DNA from: REEB95 sp963810055
Lineage (GTDB): Bacteria > Pseudomonadota > Alphaproteobacteria > ATCC43930 > CGMCC-115725
DNA: 64,000 bases
Assembly (NCBI GenBank): GCA_963810055.1
Contig: CAWEME010000005.1
Coordinates: 29,075-93,074, forward strand
Direction: 5' to 3'
In this document: piece by piece, positions 1 through 8,500 of the stretch
Layout of the letters: each line of letters starts with the position of its first letter
Numbering within the stretch: the stretch's first letter is position 1
Program-made: the position numbers and the translations under genes
Notes under the pieces: model-generated
What the model saw: only the letters and a program-made list of their open reading frames with translations
The model's database searches: none
Told to the model about the DNA's origin: nothing

Positions 1-372
1 TGGGCGTTGGCGCTCTATCGCGCCGGAGATTACGCCCGCGCCGGCGTGCCGATGCTGCCGGTGGTCGCGGGTCCGCGCGAAACCAAGAAGCAGATGCTGC
101 TTTACACCCTGGTGCTGTGGCCGGTGGCCTTGGCGCCGGCCTGGTTGCATGTGACGGGCTGGATTTACGGCATCGCGGCCGTGATTCTCTCGGCGCTGTT
201 TTCGTTTCTGGCTTGCCGCGTCCTCGCCAGTTCGGACGCGCGTTATGCCCGGCAGATGTTCGGCTTCTCGATCCTCTATTTGTTCCTGCTGTTCCTGATC
301 ATGGCGCTCGACCGCACGTCCGGCCCGGCTTTGGGCCTGGTTTCGGGCCTTGCCCCAGCTTTCGGCGCATGA
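1..372 (+). CDS. ctaB: Heme O synthase (protoheme IX farnesyltransferase), C-terminal part
   Basis: This is the last ~123 codons of a gene that begins before the window. CtaB/CyoE is an inner-membrane UbiA-type prenyltransferase that converts heme b to heme O for cytochrome oxidase. The visible part starts in the family's conserved WALALYR segment followed by DYARAGVPMLPVVAG, then has three or so hydrophobic helices, as expected for the C-terminal third. The stop TGA overlaps an ATG of the next small gene, and ctaG and ctaE follow, which supports the assignment. The N-terminal allylic-diphosphate (DxxD) motifs are outside the window and cannot be checked. Confidence 0.9.
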   Translation, partial: WALALYRAGDYARAGVPMLPVVAGPRETKKQMLLYTLVLWPVALAPAWLHVTGWIYGIAAVILSALFSFLACRVLASSDARYARQMFGFSILYLFLLFLIMALDRTSGPALGLVSGLAPAFGA

Positions 373-386
373 TGGCAAGGACCGCC

Positions 387-500
387 ATGAACGAACGGGA
401 TAAGCGCATCCGCGCCAAGAACCGCGCGCTGCTGGCGGCGCTCTTGGGCGTGATGCTCATGTTCTATCTGATCGCGCTCGTCCGCATGGGGAACTGGTGA
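387..500 (+). CDS. Small single-pass membrane protein of the cta operon (CoxF-like)
   Basis: A 37-residue protein with a charged N-terminus (NERDKRIRAKNR), one hydrophobic helix (about residues 14-32) and a short tail. Small genes like this sit between ctaB and ctaG in many alphaproteobacterial oxidase operons and are usually called CoxF or cytochrome oxidase assembly-related; their exact role is unclear. The start at 387 gives the usual MNERDKR-type beginning; an upstream in-frame ATG at 372 overlaps the ctaB stop and would add five residues. The TGA stop overlaps the ctaG ATG (TGATG), indicating translational coupling. Confidence 0.65.
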   Translation: MNERDKRIRAKNRALLAALLGVMLMFYLIALVRMGNW

Positions 501-1090
501 TGCGGCCTTCGGGCAAGAAGCGGCTGACGCTGGGCGTGCTGCTGCTGGTGATGGGCTGCATGATCGCCCTGGTGGCGGCCTCGGTGCCGCTCTACCGCCT
601 GTTCTGCGCCGCCACCGGCTATAACGGCACCACCCAGCGCGCCGAAACCGCGCCCGCTACCGAGGTCGAAAACCGCGTCATCACCGTGCGGTTCGATGCG
701 ACCACCTCGCCCGAGCTCGATTGGGATTTCCACCCCGAGGTGCTTTCGGTCCAGGTCCATCCCGGCGAGACCAAGACCGTGGCCTATCGCGCGGTCAACC
801 GTTCGCGCGCGCCGCTCACCGGCAGCGCCACCTTCAATGTCTCCCCGTCCAAGGCCGGGATCTATTTCGACAAGCTGCAATGCTTCTGCTTCACCAAGCA
901 GCGCCTCAAACCCGGCGAAGGCAAGGATTTGACCGTGACCTTCTTCGTCGATCCCGACATCGTCAAGGACGCCGAGGACCACGACGTCGACACCATCACC
1001 TTGAGCTACACCATGTTCCGCGCCGCGGACCAAAGCGTCGCCGGCCCCTCGGCTTCGGCCGAACCGGTTTCACCGAACCGTTTGCGTTAA
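500..1090 (+). CDS. ctaG: Cytochrome c oxidase assembly protein CtaG (Cox11 family)
   Basis: CtaG/Cox11 is a membrane-anchored periplasmic copper chaperone that delivers Cu to the CuB site of cytochrome c oxidase subunit I. The protein has one N-terminal membrane helix (about residues 10-32) followed by a periplasmic beta domain. The diagnostic copper-binding CFCF motif is present (Cys128 and Cys130). Length (196 aa) is normal. I used the ATG at 500, which overlaps the preceding stop; a GTG one codon upstream is also open. ctaE follows 12 bp downstream in the same operon. Confidence 0.96.
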   Translation: MRPSGKKRLTLGVLLLVMGCMIALVAASVPLYRLFCAATGYNGTTQRAETAPATEVENRVITVRFDATTSPELDWDFHPEVLSVQVHPGETKTVAYRAVNRSRAPLTGSATFNVSPSKAGIYFDKLQCFCFTKQRLKPGEGKDLTVTFFVDPDIVKDAEDHDVDTITLSYTMFRAADQSVAGPSASAEPVSPNRLR

Positions 1091-1102
1091 GCGAGAGAGA
1101 TC

Positions 1103-1915
1103 ATGAGCACCGGCCCCGCCGCACACAAACACCCCTATCACCTGGTCGATCCCAGCCCGTGGCCGATCATCGGCGCCGCCGGCGCCGGCGTTCTGTTCGG
1201 CGGCGCGGTGTGGTGGATGCATGGCGGCCCGCCCTGGTTCATGATCGCCGGCGTGCTCGGCGTACTCGGCATCATGTTCGTGTGGTGGCGCGACGTCGTC
1301 ATGGAAGGCGAATACGGCGGTTATCACACGCCGGTGGTGCAGATCGGATTGCGCTTCGGCATGGCGCTGTTCATCGCCTCCGAGGTGATGTTCTTCTCCG
1401 CCTTCTTCTGGGCGTTCTTCTCGTCGTCGCTTTATCCGGTCGGCGGCATCTGGCCGCCCAAGGGCATCCGCCCCTTCGATCCCTGGGAAGTGCCGTTCCT
1501 CAATACGCTCATCCTGCTGCTTTCGGGCACCACCGTGACCTGGGCGCATCACGCGCTCTTGAACAACGACCGCAAGAACCTGGTGCGCGGGCTGCTGGTC
1601 ACCGTGCTGCTGGGCATGACCTTCACCTCGCTCCAGGTCTACGAGTACAGCCACGCCGCCTTCGGCTTCAAGGACGGGATCTATCCTTCGACCTTCTTCA
1701 TGGCGACCGGATTCCACGGCGCGCATGTCATCATCGGCACCATCTTCCTCGCCGTCTGCCTGTATCGCTCGATAATCGGGCATTTCACCCCCGAGCACCA
1801 TTTCGGCCTCGAGGCGGCGGCGTGGTATTGGCACTTCGTCGACGTGGTGTGGCTGTTCCTGTTCACCTGCATCTACTGGTGGGGATCGGGCGGCGCGCTC
1901 GCCGCCGGCGGTTGA
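1103..1915 (+). CDS. ctaE: Cytochrome c oxidase subunit III
   Basis: Subunit III of the aa3-type oxidase: a seven-helix membrane protein that stabilises the catalytic core. The 270-aa sequence shows the alphaproteobacterial N-terminus (AHKHPYHLVDPSPWP), hydrophobic helices along its length and the family-typical segments WWRDVVMEGEYGGYHTP, FSAFFWAFF and the C-terminal HFVDVVWLFLF. It lies between ctaG and a DUF983/SURF1 pair, the usual order. Subunits I and II are presumably upstream of the window. Confidence 0.97.
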   Translation: MSTGPAAHKHPYHLVDPSPWPIIGAAGAGVLFGGAVWWMHGGPPWFMIAGVLGVLGIMFVWWRDVVMEGEYGGYHTPVVQIGLRFGMALFIASEVMFFSAFFWAFFSSSLYPVGGIWPPKGIRPFDPWEVPFLNTLILLLSGTTVTWAHHALLNNDRKNLVRGLLVTVLLGMTFTSLQVYEYSHAAFGFKDGIYPSTFFMATGFHGAHVIIGTIFLAVCLYRSIIGHFTPEHHFGLEAAAWYWHFVDVVWLFLFTCIYWWGSGGALAAGG

Positions 1916-1937
1916 CCGCCGTGCGCGGCCGGGCGTG

Positions 1938-2312
1938 ATGCGCGCCGGCGATTATCCTCCGGTTCCGTTTCTGCTGGCGGCGTTCGCCTGCCGTTGCCCG
2001 CGTTGCGGCCGGGGCAAGCTGTTCGACGGGCTGTTGAAGGTCGCTTCGCGCTGTTCCGTCTGCGGGCTCGATCTCGCGGCCGAGGATGCCGGCGACGGAC
2101 CGGCCGTGTTCGTCGTGCTCATCCTCGGCGCCTTGGTTGTCCTCGGCGCCATCCTGCTCGAAATCCTGTTTTCCCCGCCGCTCTGGGTGCAGATCGCGCT
2201 GTGGACGCCGGTGACGCTGGCGGGTTCCATCTTGCTGCTCAGGCCGATGAAGGCGGGGCTGATCGCGCTGCAATACCGCCACCGCGCCCTGGGCCGGGAC
2301 GCGAATCCGTGA
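1938..2312 (+). CDS. DUF983 family membrane protein
   Basis: A 124-aa protein with two CxxC pairs near the N-terminus (CPRCGRGKLF and CSVCG), which look like a zinc ribbon, then two hydrophobic helices (about 55-77 and 83-103). The CPRCG...CxxCG...DAGDGPA pattern is that of DUF983, whose genes commonly sit beside ctaE and SURF1 in alphaproteobacteria; a link to oxidase assembly is inferred from context only. A GTG at 1935 is one codon upstream of the chosen ATG. The stop overlaps the GTG start of the SURF1 gene. Confidence 0.85.
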   Translation: MRAGDYPPVPFLLAAFACRCPRCGRGKLFDGLLKVASRCSVCGLDLAAEDAGDGPAVFVVLILGALVVLGAILLEILFSPPLWVQIALWTPVTLAGSILLLRPMKAGLIALQYRHRALGRDANP

Positions 2313-3013
2313 AACGCCCGCTGTTCTGGCCCTCATTCTGGGCGGCGCTGGGTTTCCTGCTGTTGCTTGGCCTGGGGTTCTGGCAGGTCGAGCGGCTCGG
2401 CTGGAAGGAGGCGCTCATCGCCCAGCGCAACCAAGCGCTCGACGCCGCGCCGGTGGCGGCGCCGGAGAATCTGGAAGACGCGCGCGCGCTCGAATTCCAT
2501 CCCATCCATGTCTCGGGCCGTTTCCTCAATAGCGACGAAATGCCGGTCGCGGCCATTTCCAAGCGCGGCGAAGCGGGCTTCCACGTCGTCACGCCCTTCC
2601 AGCTCGAAGACGGGGAAATCCTGCTGATCGACCGCGGCTTCGTGCCGGCGCGGTTGAAATCGCCCGAGACCCGCACGGCCGGGCTGATCGAAGGCAACAC
2701 CACGGTGACCGGATTGCTGCGCGTGCCTTCACTCCCGGGACCTTTCGTGCCCGCCAACGATCCAGCGCACAACACCTGGTATTATGTCGACATCCCCGCC
2801 ATGGCTAAGGCGCAGGGGATCGAGAATGCGCTGCCGTTCTATCTCGACGCCGATGCATCGCCGGTGCCGGGCGGATATCCCGTGGGCGCGCAGACCGAAA
2901 CCGACCTGCCCAACAATCACCTGCAATACGCCATCACCTGGTTCGCCTTGGCGGCGGGGCTGGTCGGCGTCTATATCCTGTTCGTGATCCGCCGTTTCAG
3001 GGAACACCCGTGA
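2309..3013 (+). CDS. SURF1 family cytochrome oxidase assembly protein
   Basis: SURF1 (Shy1) proteins are inner-membrane factors that help insert heme a into cytochrome c oxidase. The 234-aa product has the expected two-helix topology: an N-terminal helix (about 8-24) followed by the family motif GFWQVERLGWKE, a periplasmic domain, and a C-terminal helix (about 208-228) preceded by NNHLQYAITWFALA, another SURF1 signature. The GTG start at 2309 overlaps the preceding stop (GTGA). The same frame is open further upstream but there it reads across DUF983. Confidence 0.95.
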   Translation: MKRPLFWPSFWAALGFLLLLGLGFWQVERLGWKEALIAQRNQALDAAPVAAPENLEDARALEFHPIHVSGRFLNSDEMPVAAISKRGEAGFHVVTPFQLEDGEILLIDRGFVPARLKSPETRTAGLIEGNTTVTGLLRVPSLPGPFVPANDPAHNTWYYVDIPAMAKAQGIENALPFYLDADASPVPGGYPVGAQTETDLPNNHLQYAITWFALAAGLVGVYILFVIRRFREHP

Positions 3014-4509
3014 CCGCGACCAACGATCCCTATCGCGCTCTGGAATCCCGCTTCCGCCGCCTCGGTCTGTTGCAGGAGGCCTCGGGATTCCTGAGCTGGG
3101 ACACCGACACCATGATGCCCGAAGGCGGCGCCGCCTCGCGCGCCGAACAGCAGGCCGCGCTTGACGTGGTCTGCCACGAGCTGCTGACCGGCCCGGATCT
3201 GCCCGATCTGTTCGCCGCCGCCGAAGCCGAAACCGGGCTCGATCCCTGGCAAAGCGCCAATCTCCGGGAAATGCGCCGCGAATGGCTGCATGCCACGGCG
3301 GTGCCGGCCGAGCTGGTCGAGGCGTCCTCGCGCGCCTGCTCGGCTTGCGAAATGGCCTGGCGCAAGGCGCGGCCGGCGAATGATTACGCGTCGGTGCGGC
3401 CCTTGCTGCAAACCGTGCTCGATTTGACGCGCCAGATCGGCCAGGCCAAGGCGGCCAAGCTCGGGGTTTCGCCCTATGAGGCGCTGTTGGATCAGTTCGA
3501 GCCCGGCGGCCGCGTCGCGGATATCGATCCGCTGTTCGCGCGGCTTTCCGGGATTCTCCCCGGCTTGATCGAGGACGCGCTCGCCGCGCAAGCCAAGCGC
3601 CCGGCGCCGCAACGCCCGTCCGGGCCTTTCCCGCTCGAGGCGCAACGTCGGGCCGGCCACGCGCTCATGGAAAAGCTGGGATTCGATTTCGCCCACGGCA
3701 GGCTCGATGTCAGCCAGCATCCCTTCTCCGGCGGCACGCCCGACGATGTGCGCATCACCACGCGCTACGACCAAGACCATTTCGGCGGGGCGTTGATGGC
3801 GGTGCTGCACGAGACCGGCCACGCGCTTTACACCAGCGGCCTGCCCGCCGCCTGGCGCTTCCAGCCGGTGGGCGCGGCGCGCGGCATGAGCCTCCATGAA
3901 AGCCAGTCGCTGCTGATGGAAATGCAGCTCTGCCGCTCGCGCGAGTTCCTGGCCATCGCCGCGCCCGTCCTGCGCCGGTGCTTCAACGGCTCGGGCCCGG
4001 AATGGGAGGCCGAAAATCTCTACCGTCTCGGCACGCGGGTGGAGCGCAGCTTGATCCGCGTCGACGCCGACGAGGTGACCTATCCCGCACATGTGATTTT
4101 GCGTTACCGGCTGGAGCGCGCCATGATCGCGGGCGATCTCGGCTTGAAGGATTTGCCGGAGGCGTGGAACGAGGGCATGAAAAAACTCCTGGGCGTGACG
4201 CCGCCCGACGACCGCCAGGGCTGTCTCCAGGACATCCATTGGTACGATGGCGGCTTTGGCTATTTCCCCACCTACACGCTGGGCGCCTTGACCGCGGCGC
4301 AGCTGTTCGATGCGGCCAAACGCGACGCCGCCGTGACCCAGGGCATCGGCCGGGGCGATTTCGCGCCGCTGCTCGCCTGGCTGCGCGCCCATGTGCACGG
4401 GCTCGGCTCGAGCCTGTCCACGGCCGAAATCATCACCCGGGCCACCGGCAAGAAGCTCGACACGGCCGTGTTCGAGCGCCACTTGCGTACGCGCTATCTC
4501 GCGGCCTAG
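3010..4509 (+). CDS. M32 family metallocarboxypeptidase (thermostable carboxypeptidase type)
   Basis: A zinc carboxypeptidase that trims C-terminal residues from peptides. The 499-aa length matches family M32, and the zinc motif HETGH is at residues 267-271, with the downstream Glu region in GMSLHESQSLLME. Other M32 hallmarks are present: FLSWDTDTMMP near the N-terminus and a C-terminal IHWYDGGFGYFPTYTLG. The GTG start at 3010 overlaps the SURF1 TGA, so it is probably co-transcribed with the oxidase genes although its role is unrelated. It separates SURF1 from thrC. Confidence 0.95.
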   Translation: MTATNDPYRALESRFRRLGLLQEASGFLSWDTDTMMPEGGAASRAEQQAALDVVCHELLTGPDLPDLFAAAEAETGLDPWQSANLREMRREWLHATAVPAELVEASSRACSACEMAWRKARPANDYASVRPLLQTVLDLTRQIGQAKAAKLGVSPYEALLDQFEPGGRVADIDPLFARLSGILPGLIEDALAAQAKRPAPQRPSGPFPLEAQRRAGHALMEKLGFDFAHGRLDVSQHPFSGGTPDDVRITTRYDQDHFGGALMAVLHETGHALYTSGLPAAWRFQPVGAARGMSLHESQSLLMEMQLCRSREFLAIAAPVLRRCFNGSGPEWEAENLYRLGTRVERSLIRVDADEVTYPAHVILRYRLERAMIAGDLGLKDLPEAWNEGMKKLLGVTPPDDRQGCLQDIHWYDGGFGYFPTYTLGALTAAQLFDAAKRDAAVTQGIGRGDFAPLLAWLRAHVHGLGSSLSTAEIITRATGKKLDTAVFERHLRTRYLAA

Positions 4510-4544
4510 TGTCGGCCCGCATCCCGCCCGTTTCCCGGATCACC

Positions 4545-5975
4545 ATGCGCTATATCAGCACCCGCGACGGCCGGTCTCCGGCCGAGGCGCGACCCTTCGA
4601 CGACATTCTGCTGGCCGGGCTCGCGCCCGATGGCGGACTCTATGTGCCTGAAACATGGCCGTTATTCGACGCGGGCAAACTTCGCGCCTTGAAGGGCAAA
4701 AGTTACGCCGAGGCCGCGTTTGCGGTGACGGCGCCGTTCCTCGGCGACGCGGTGACGCCAGCCGAATGGCGCGCCATCATCGACCGGGCCTATCGCGGTT
4801 TCGACGACGCGGATGTGGCGCCGCTGCGGCAACTCGCGCCCGATCTCTATCTGCTCGAGCTCTTTCACGGGCCGACGCTGGCCTTCAAGGATTACGCCTT
4901 GCAGCTGATCGGGCCGCTGTTCGACGCCGTGCTCAAACGCAAGCATCAGCGCGTCACCGTCATCGGCGCCACCTCGGGCGACACCGGCTCGGCGGCGATC
5001 GAGGCCTGCCGCGACCGGGAATCCATCGACATCTTCATGCTCTATCCCTTGGGGCGGGTTTCCGAGGTGCAGCGCCGTCAGATGACCACGGTGCAATCGC
5101 CCAACGTCCATGCCGTCGCCGTCGACGGCACCTTCGACGATTGCCAGGACCTGGTGAAGGCGATGTTCGCCGACTCGAAGTTCCGCGATGCTTTCCATCT
5201 CTCGGCGGTCAATTCGATCAACTGGGCGCGCATCATGGCGCAGATCGTCTATTACGTGACGGCCGGGGTGGCGCTGGGCGCGCCTTCGACGCCGGTCGCC
5301 TTCACGGTGCCGACCGGGAATTTCGGCAATGTCTATGCCGCGCATGTTGCGCGCGCCATGGGCCTGAAGCTGTCCCGCCTGATCGTCGCCACCAACCGCA
5401 ACGACATCCTGGCGCGGTTCTTCAACCAAGGCGACATGACCTTGGGCCCGGTCGAGCCGACCATCTCGCCGAGCATGGACATCCAGGTCTCGAGCAATTT
5501 CGAGCGGCTCTATTTCGAGCTCGCCGGCCGCGACGGCCAGGCGGTTGCCTCCGCCTTTTCCGAATTCCGCAAGACCGGCACGCTGCCCATCGCCAAGCCG
5601 CAATGGGAAAAGGCGCGCAGCCTGTTTTCGGCCTATCGCGTCGACGAGGATCAGACCCGCGCCGCCATGAAGGCGACCTATAATGAGTACGGCCGGCTGA
5701 TCGATCCGCACAGCGCCGTGGCGCTGGCCGCCGCCAAGCGGGCGCTCGGCGACCCGGCGACGAATCTCTCCGGCGGCCCGATGGTGGTGGTGGCGACCGC
5801 GCATCCGGCCAAATTCCCCGACGCGGTCGAAAGCGCCACCGGCATCAGGCCCGAGGCGCCGCCGCGCCTGGCCCGCATCATGAAACTGCCCGAGCGGCTG
5901 GAAAAACTTCCCAACCGTCTGGGAGCGGTGGAGGATTTCATCCGGTCGCGCGCGCGGCTCGGGGGCGGGCGATGA
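4545..5975 (+). CDS. thrC: Threonine synthase
   Basis: PLP-dependent enzyme that converts O-phosphohomoserine to threonine, the last step of threonine synthesis. The 476-aa protein begins MRYISTRDG, typical of the long bacterial ThrC, and contains the PLP lysine in TLAFKDYALQ (Lys115) and the phosphate/PLP loops ATSGDTGSAA and FTVPTGNFGNV. I chose the ATG at 4545; a GTG at 4509 overlapping the upstream stop would add 12 unconserved residues. The homoserine kinase gene is also in the window (11.5-12.5 kb) but on the other strand. The stop overlaps the next gene's ATG (ATGA). Confidence 0.97.
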   Translation: MRYISTRDGRSPAEARPFDDILLAGLAPDGGLYVPETWPLFDAGKLRALKGKSYAEAAFAVTAPFLGDAVTPAEWRAIIDRAYRGFDDADVAPLRQLAPDLYLLELFHGPTLAFKDYALQLIGPLFDAVLKRKHQRVTVIGATSGDTGSAAIEACRDRESIDIFMLYPLGRVSEVQRRQMTTVQSPNVHAVAVDGTFDDCQDLVKAMFADSKFRDAFHLSAVNSINWARIMAQIVYYVTAGVALGAPSTPVAFTVPTGNFGNVYAAHVARAMGLKLSRLIVATNRNDILARFFNQGDMTLGPVEPTISPSMDIQVSSNFERLYFELAGRDGQAVASAFSEFRKTGTLPIAKPQWEKARSLFSAYRVDEDQTRAAMKATYNEYGRLIDPHSAVALAAAKRALGDPATNLSGGPMVVVATAHPAKFPDAVESATGIRPEAPPRLARIMKLPERLEKLPNRLGAVEDFIRSRARLGGGR

Positions 5976-7231
5976 GCGTCCGGCTTTCCCAACTATCGAA
6001 TGGCTTGCGCGTTTTGACCGACAGCATGGACAATGTGGAGACCGTTTCGGTCGGCATCTGGGTCGATGTCGGCACCCGCCACGAGCCGGCCTCCGTCAAC
6101 GGGGTGGCGCATCTCTTGGAGCACATGGCCTTCAAGGGCACGGAACGGCGCTCGGCGCTGGAAATCGCCTCCGAGATCGAGGCGATGGGCGGGCATTTGA
6201 ACGCCTATACCTCGCGCGAGCACACCGCCTATTACGCCAAGGTCTTGAAGCAGGATATCGGCCTCGCCGTCGATATCCTCGCCGACATCCTGCAGCACTC
6301 GGCGTTCGACGGCGCCGAGCTCGAACGCGAGCGCGCGGTGATTTTGCAGGAGATCGGCCAGGCGCAGGACACGCCCGACGACATCATCTTCGATCTCTTC
6401 CAGGAGCAAGCCTATCCCGACCAGCCGATGGGCCGGCCGGTGCTGGGCCGGGCCGAGATCGTCCGCGCCATCCAGCGCGAAACCGTGGCGGGCTATCTCA
6501 AGGACAATTACGCGGCGCCCGGCATGCTGCTGGTGGCGGCGGGGAATTGCGATCACGGCGATCTCTTGGCCTTGGCCGAACGGGAATTCGCCGGGTTGCC
6601 GCGCCAAAGCCGGGCGGCGAGCGCGCCGGCGCGTTACGCCGGGGGCGATCACCGCGAGCATCGGGACCTGGAACAGGCGCATATCGTCCTGGGCTTTCCC
6701 GGTTTCGCTTCGTCCGATCCCGATTATCCCGCCGCCTCGGTGGTGTCGGCGGCGCTGGGCGGCGGCATGTCCTCGCGTCTCTTCCAGGAGATCCGCGAGA
6801 AGCGCGGCCTGGTTTATTCGATCTACAGCTTCGTCCAGGGCTACAGCGACGGCGGCATTTTCGGCGTCTATGCCGGCACCGGCGAGCAGGAGGCGGCCGA
6901 GCTGTTGCCGGTCTTGTGCGAGGAGTTCGCCCAGCTCAAACATGGCTTCGGGCCGGAAGAGCTGGCCCGCGCCCGCGCCCAGCTCAAATCGGGATTGCTG
7001 ATGTCGCTCGAAGCGACCTCGGCGCGCGTCGAGCAGCACGCCAATCACATGCTCACCTTCGGCCGGCCGTTCGATGCGGCCGAATTGATCCGGCGCATCG
7101 ACGATGTCGACGACGCGGCGGTGGCGCGCGTGGCGGCGCAATTCGCCAGCGCCCGGCCCACCTTTGCCGCCCTCGGTCCGATCAACCAGGTCGAGGCCTA
7201 TGAACGCCTCGCCGAACGCCTGGGCGGGTGA
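5972..7231 (+). CDS. M16 family zinc peptidase (mitochondrial-processing-peptidase-like)
   Basis: A 419-aa M16B peptidase with the inverted zinc motif HLLEH (residues 47-51: His47, Glu50 catalytic, His51) and the distal glutamate region ELERERAVILQEI. It is close in pattern to the catalytic beta subunit of mitochondrial processing peptidase, including GGMSSRLFQEIREKRGLVYSI and a glycine-rich region. Genes of this type habitually follow thrC in alphaproteobacteria. It probably degrades or processes peptides; the physiological substrate cannot be told from sequence. The start overlaps the thrC stop. Confidence 0.93.
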   Translation: MSVRLSQLSNGLRVLTDSMDNVETVSVGIWVDVGTRHEPASVNGVAHLLEHMAFKGTERRSALEIASEIEAMGGHLNAYTSREHTAYYAKVLKQDIGLAVDILADILQHSAFDGAELERERAVILQEIGQAQDTPDDIIFDLFQEQAYPDQPMGRPVLGRAEIVRAIQRETVAGYLKDNYAAPGMLLVAAGNCDHGDLLALAEREFAGLPRQSRAASAPARYAGGDHREHRDLEQAHIVLGFPGFASSDPDYPAASVVSAALGGGMSSRLFQEIREKRGLVYSIYSFVQGYSDGGIFGVYAGTGEQEAAELLPVLCEEFAQLKHGFGPEELARARAQLKSGLLMSLEATSARVEQHANHMLTFGRPFDAAELIRRIDDVDDAAVARVAAQFASARPTFAALGPINQVEAYERLAERLGG

Positions 7232-7244
7232 GGGGAGAGCGGCC

Positions 7245-7877
7245 ATGCCTTTCGCATTCACCGGCTTGGCGAGGCTGTTGGGATCGGCGCCGCCGCCTTT
7301 CCGCGTGGTCGGGCCGAAGACCGTGCTGCGCACGCCCGAGCGCGGCGATTTCGCGGCCTGGGCCGCGTTGCGCGCCGAATCGAAGGACTTCCTGGTGCCG
7401 TTCGAGCCGAGCTGGCCGTCCGACGCGCTGACGCGCCGGGGCTATCGCCGGCGGCTCCGGCGCTACGCGCAGGATTGGCTCAGCGACCAGGGCTACAGCT
7501 TTCTGTTGTTCCGCTGCGAGGACAATGCCCTGTTGGGCGGCGTCAGCTTGAGCAATGTGCGCCGCGGCGTCGCCGAAACCGCCAGCCTCGGCTATTGGAT
7601 CGGCCAGCGTTTCGCGCGCCAGGGCTACATGACCGAGGGCCTGCGCCTCACCCTCGGCTTCGCCTTCGACCGCCTGCGGCTCTATCGCGTCGAGGCGGCG
7701 TGCTTGCCGCACAATACCGCCAGCCGGCGGCTGCTGCTCAAAAGCGGTTTCAGCGAAGAGGGTTATGCCCGCAAATACCTGTCGATCAACGGCCAGTGGC
7801 AGGACCACGTGCTGTTCGGGTTGTTGCGCGAGGACTGGGTCAAAAGCGGCGCGGGGACGTCCGAGGCCCAACGATGA
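7245..7877 (+). CDS. GNAT family N-acetyltransferase (RimJ-like)
   Basis: A 210-aa acetyltransferase with the RimJ/RimL arrangement: a variable N-terminus (about 1-35), then VLRTPERGDFAAWAALR, a central LGYWIGQRFARQGYMTEGLRL acetyl-CoA-binding segment, and the C-terminal VEAACLPHNTASRRLLLKSGFSEEG. RimJ acetylates the N-terminus of ribosomal protein S5, but this subfamily also acts on other substrates, so the target is not assigned. The ATG at 7245 follows an AGGGGAGAG purine-rich stretch that can serve as ribosome-binding site. It is the last gene of the plus-strand run begun by thrC. Confidence 0.9.
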   Translation: MPFAFTGLARLLGSAPPPFRVVGPKTVLRTPERGDFAAWAALRAESKDFLVPFEPSWPSDALTRRGYRRRLRRYAQDWLSDQGYSFLLFRCEDNALLGGVSLSNVRRGVAETASLGYWIGQRFARQGYMTEGLRLTLGFAFDRLRLYRVEAACLPHNTASRRLLLKSGFSEEGYARKYLSINGQWQDHVLFGLLREDWVKSGAGTSEAQR

Positions 7878-7879
7878 AT

Positions 7880-8434
7880 TCAGGCTCGGCCGGATTCGCC
7901 CGACAGCGACAGGAGATCGACGCCGAGCTTGGCGAGCGCGAGCTGCCATTTCCCGGCCTGGTCCGCGCCGAACACGATGTCCTCGTCCGGGGCGACGCTG
8001 AGCCAGCCATTGGCCTGCAGCTCGGCGTCGAGCTGGCCGGGGCCCCAGCCGGCATAGCCCAGCGCCAAGAGGCTCTTCTTCGGTCCGCCCCCCTTGCCGA
8101 TGGCGCGCAGTATCTCGAGCGTGGCGGTGAGCGCGACATTGCCGCCCACCACCAGCGTGCCGTCCTCGACGTAATCGGCGGAATGCAGCACGAAGCCGCG
8201 TCCGGCCTCGACCGGGCCGCCGAAATGGATTTGCTTGCCGCTTTCCGGGCCGGCGCTCTCGATGCCGAGCTGCCGCATCAGCGTCGGCCAGGTGACCTCG
8301 TCCAGAAGCTTGTTGACCACCAGCCCCATCGCGCCGTCGGCATTGTGCGCGCACAGGAAGACCACCGCGCGCGCGAAGCGCGGATCTTCCATCTGCGGCA
8401 TGGCGACCAGGAGATGGCCGGCAAGCGAGGTCAT
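7880..8434 (-). CDS. YqgE/AlgH family protein
   Basis: A 184-aa UPF0301 protein. The family signatures are clear: MTSLAGHLLVAMPQMEDPRF at the start, GAMGLVVNK, FGGPVE, and GYAGWGPGQLDAEL followed by WL. The family has been linked to alginate regulation in Pseudomonas, but its molecular function is unknown. It is convergent with the acetyltransferase, with only two bases between the stops, and divergent from the DsbD-like gene, sharing a 66-bp intergenic region that should hold both promoters. Confidence 0.95.
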   Translation of the reverse strand: MTSLAGHLLVAMPQMEDPRFARAVVFLCAHNADGAMGLVVNKLLDEVTWPTLMRQLGIESAGPESGKQIHFGGPVEAGRGFVLHSADYVEDGTLVVGGNVALTATLEILRAIGKGGGPKKSLLALGYAGWGPGQLDAELQANGWLSVAPDEDIVFGADQAGKWQLALAKLGVDLLSLSGESGRA

Positions 8435-8500
8435 GAAACGCTCCTTCTTCCCCAAGAGATTAGCGCTGCGCGCGCTGCTGGCAAGTGGGGAAAAGGAATA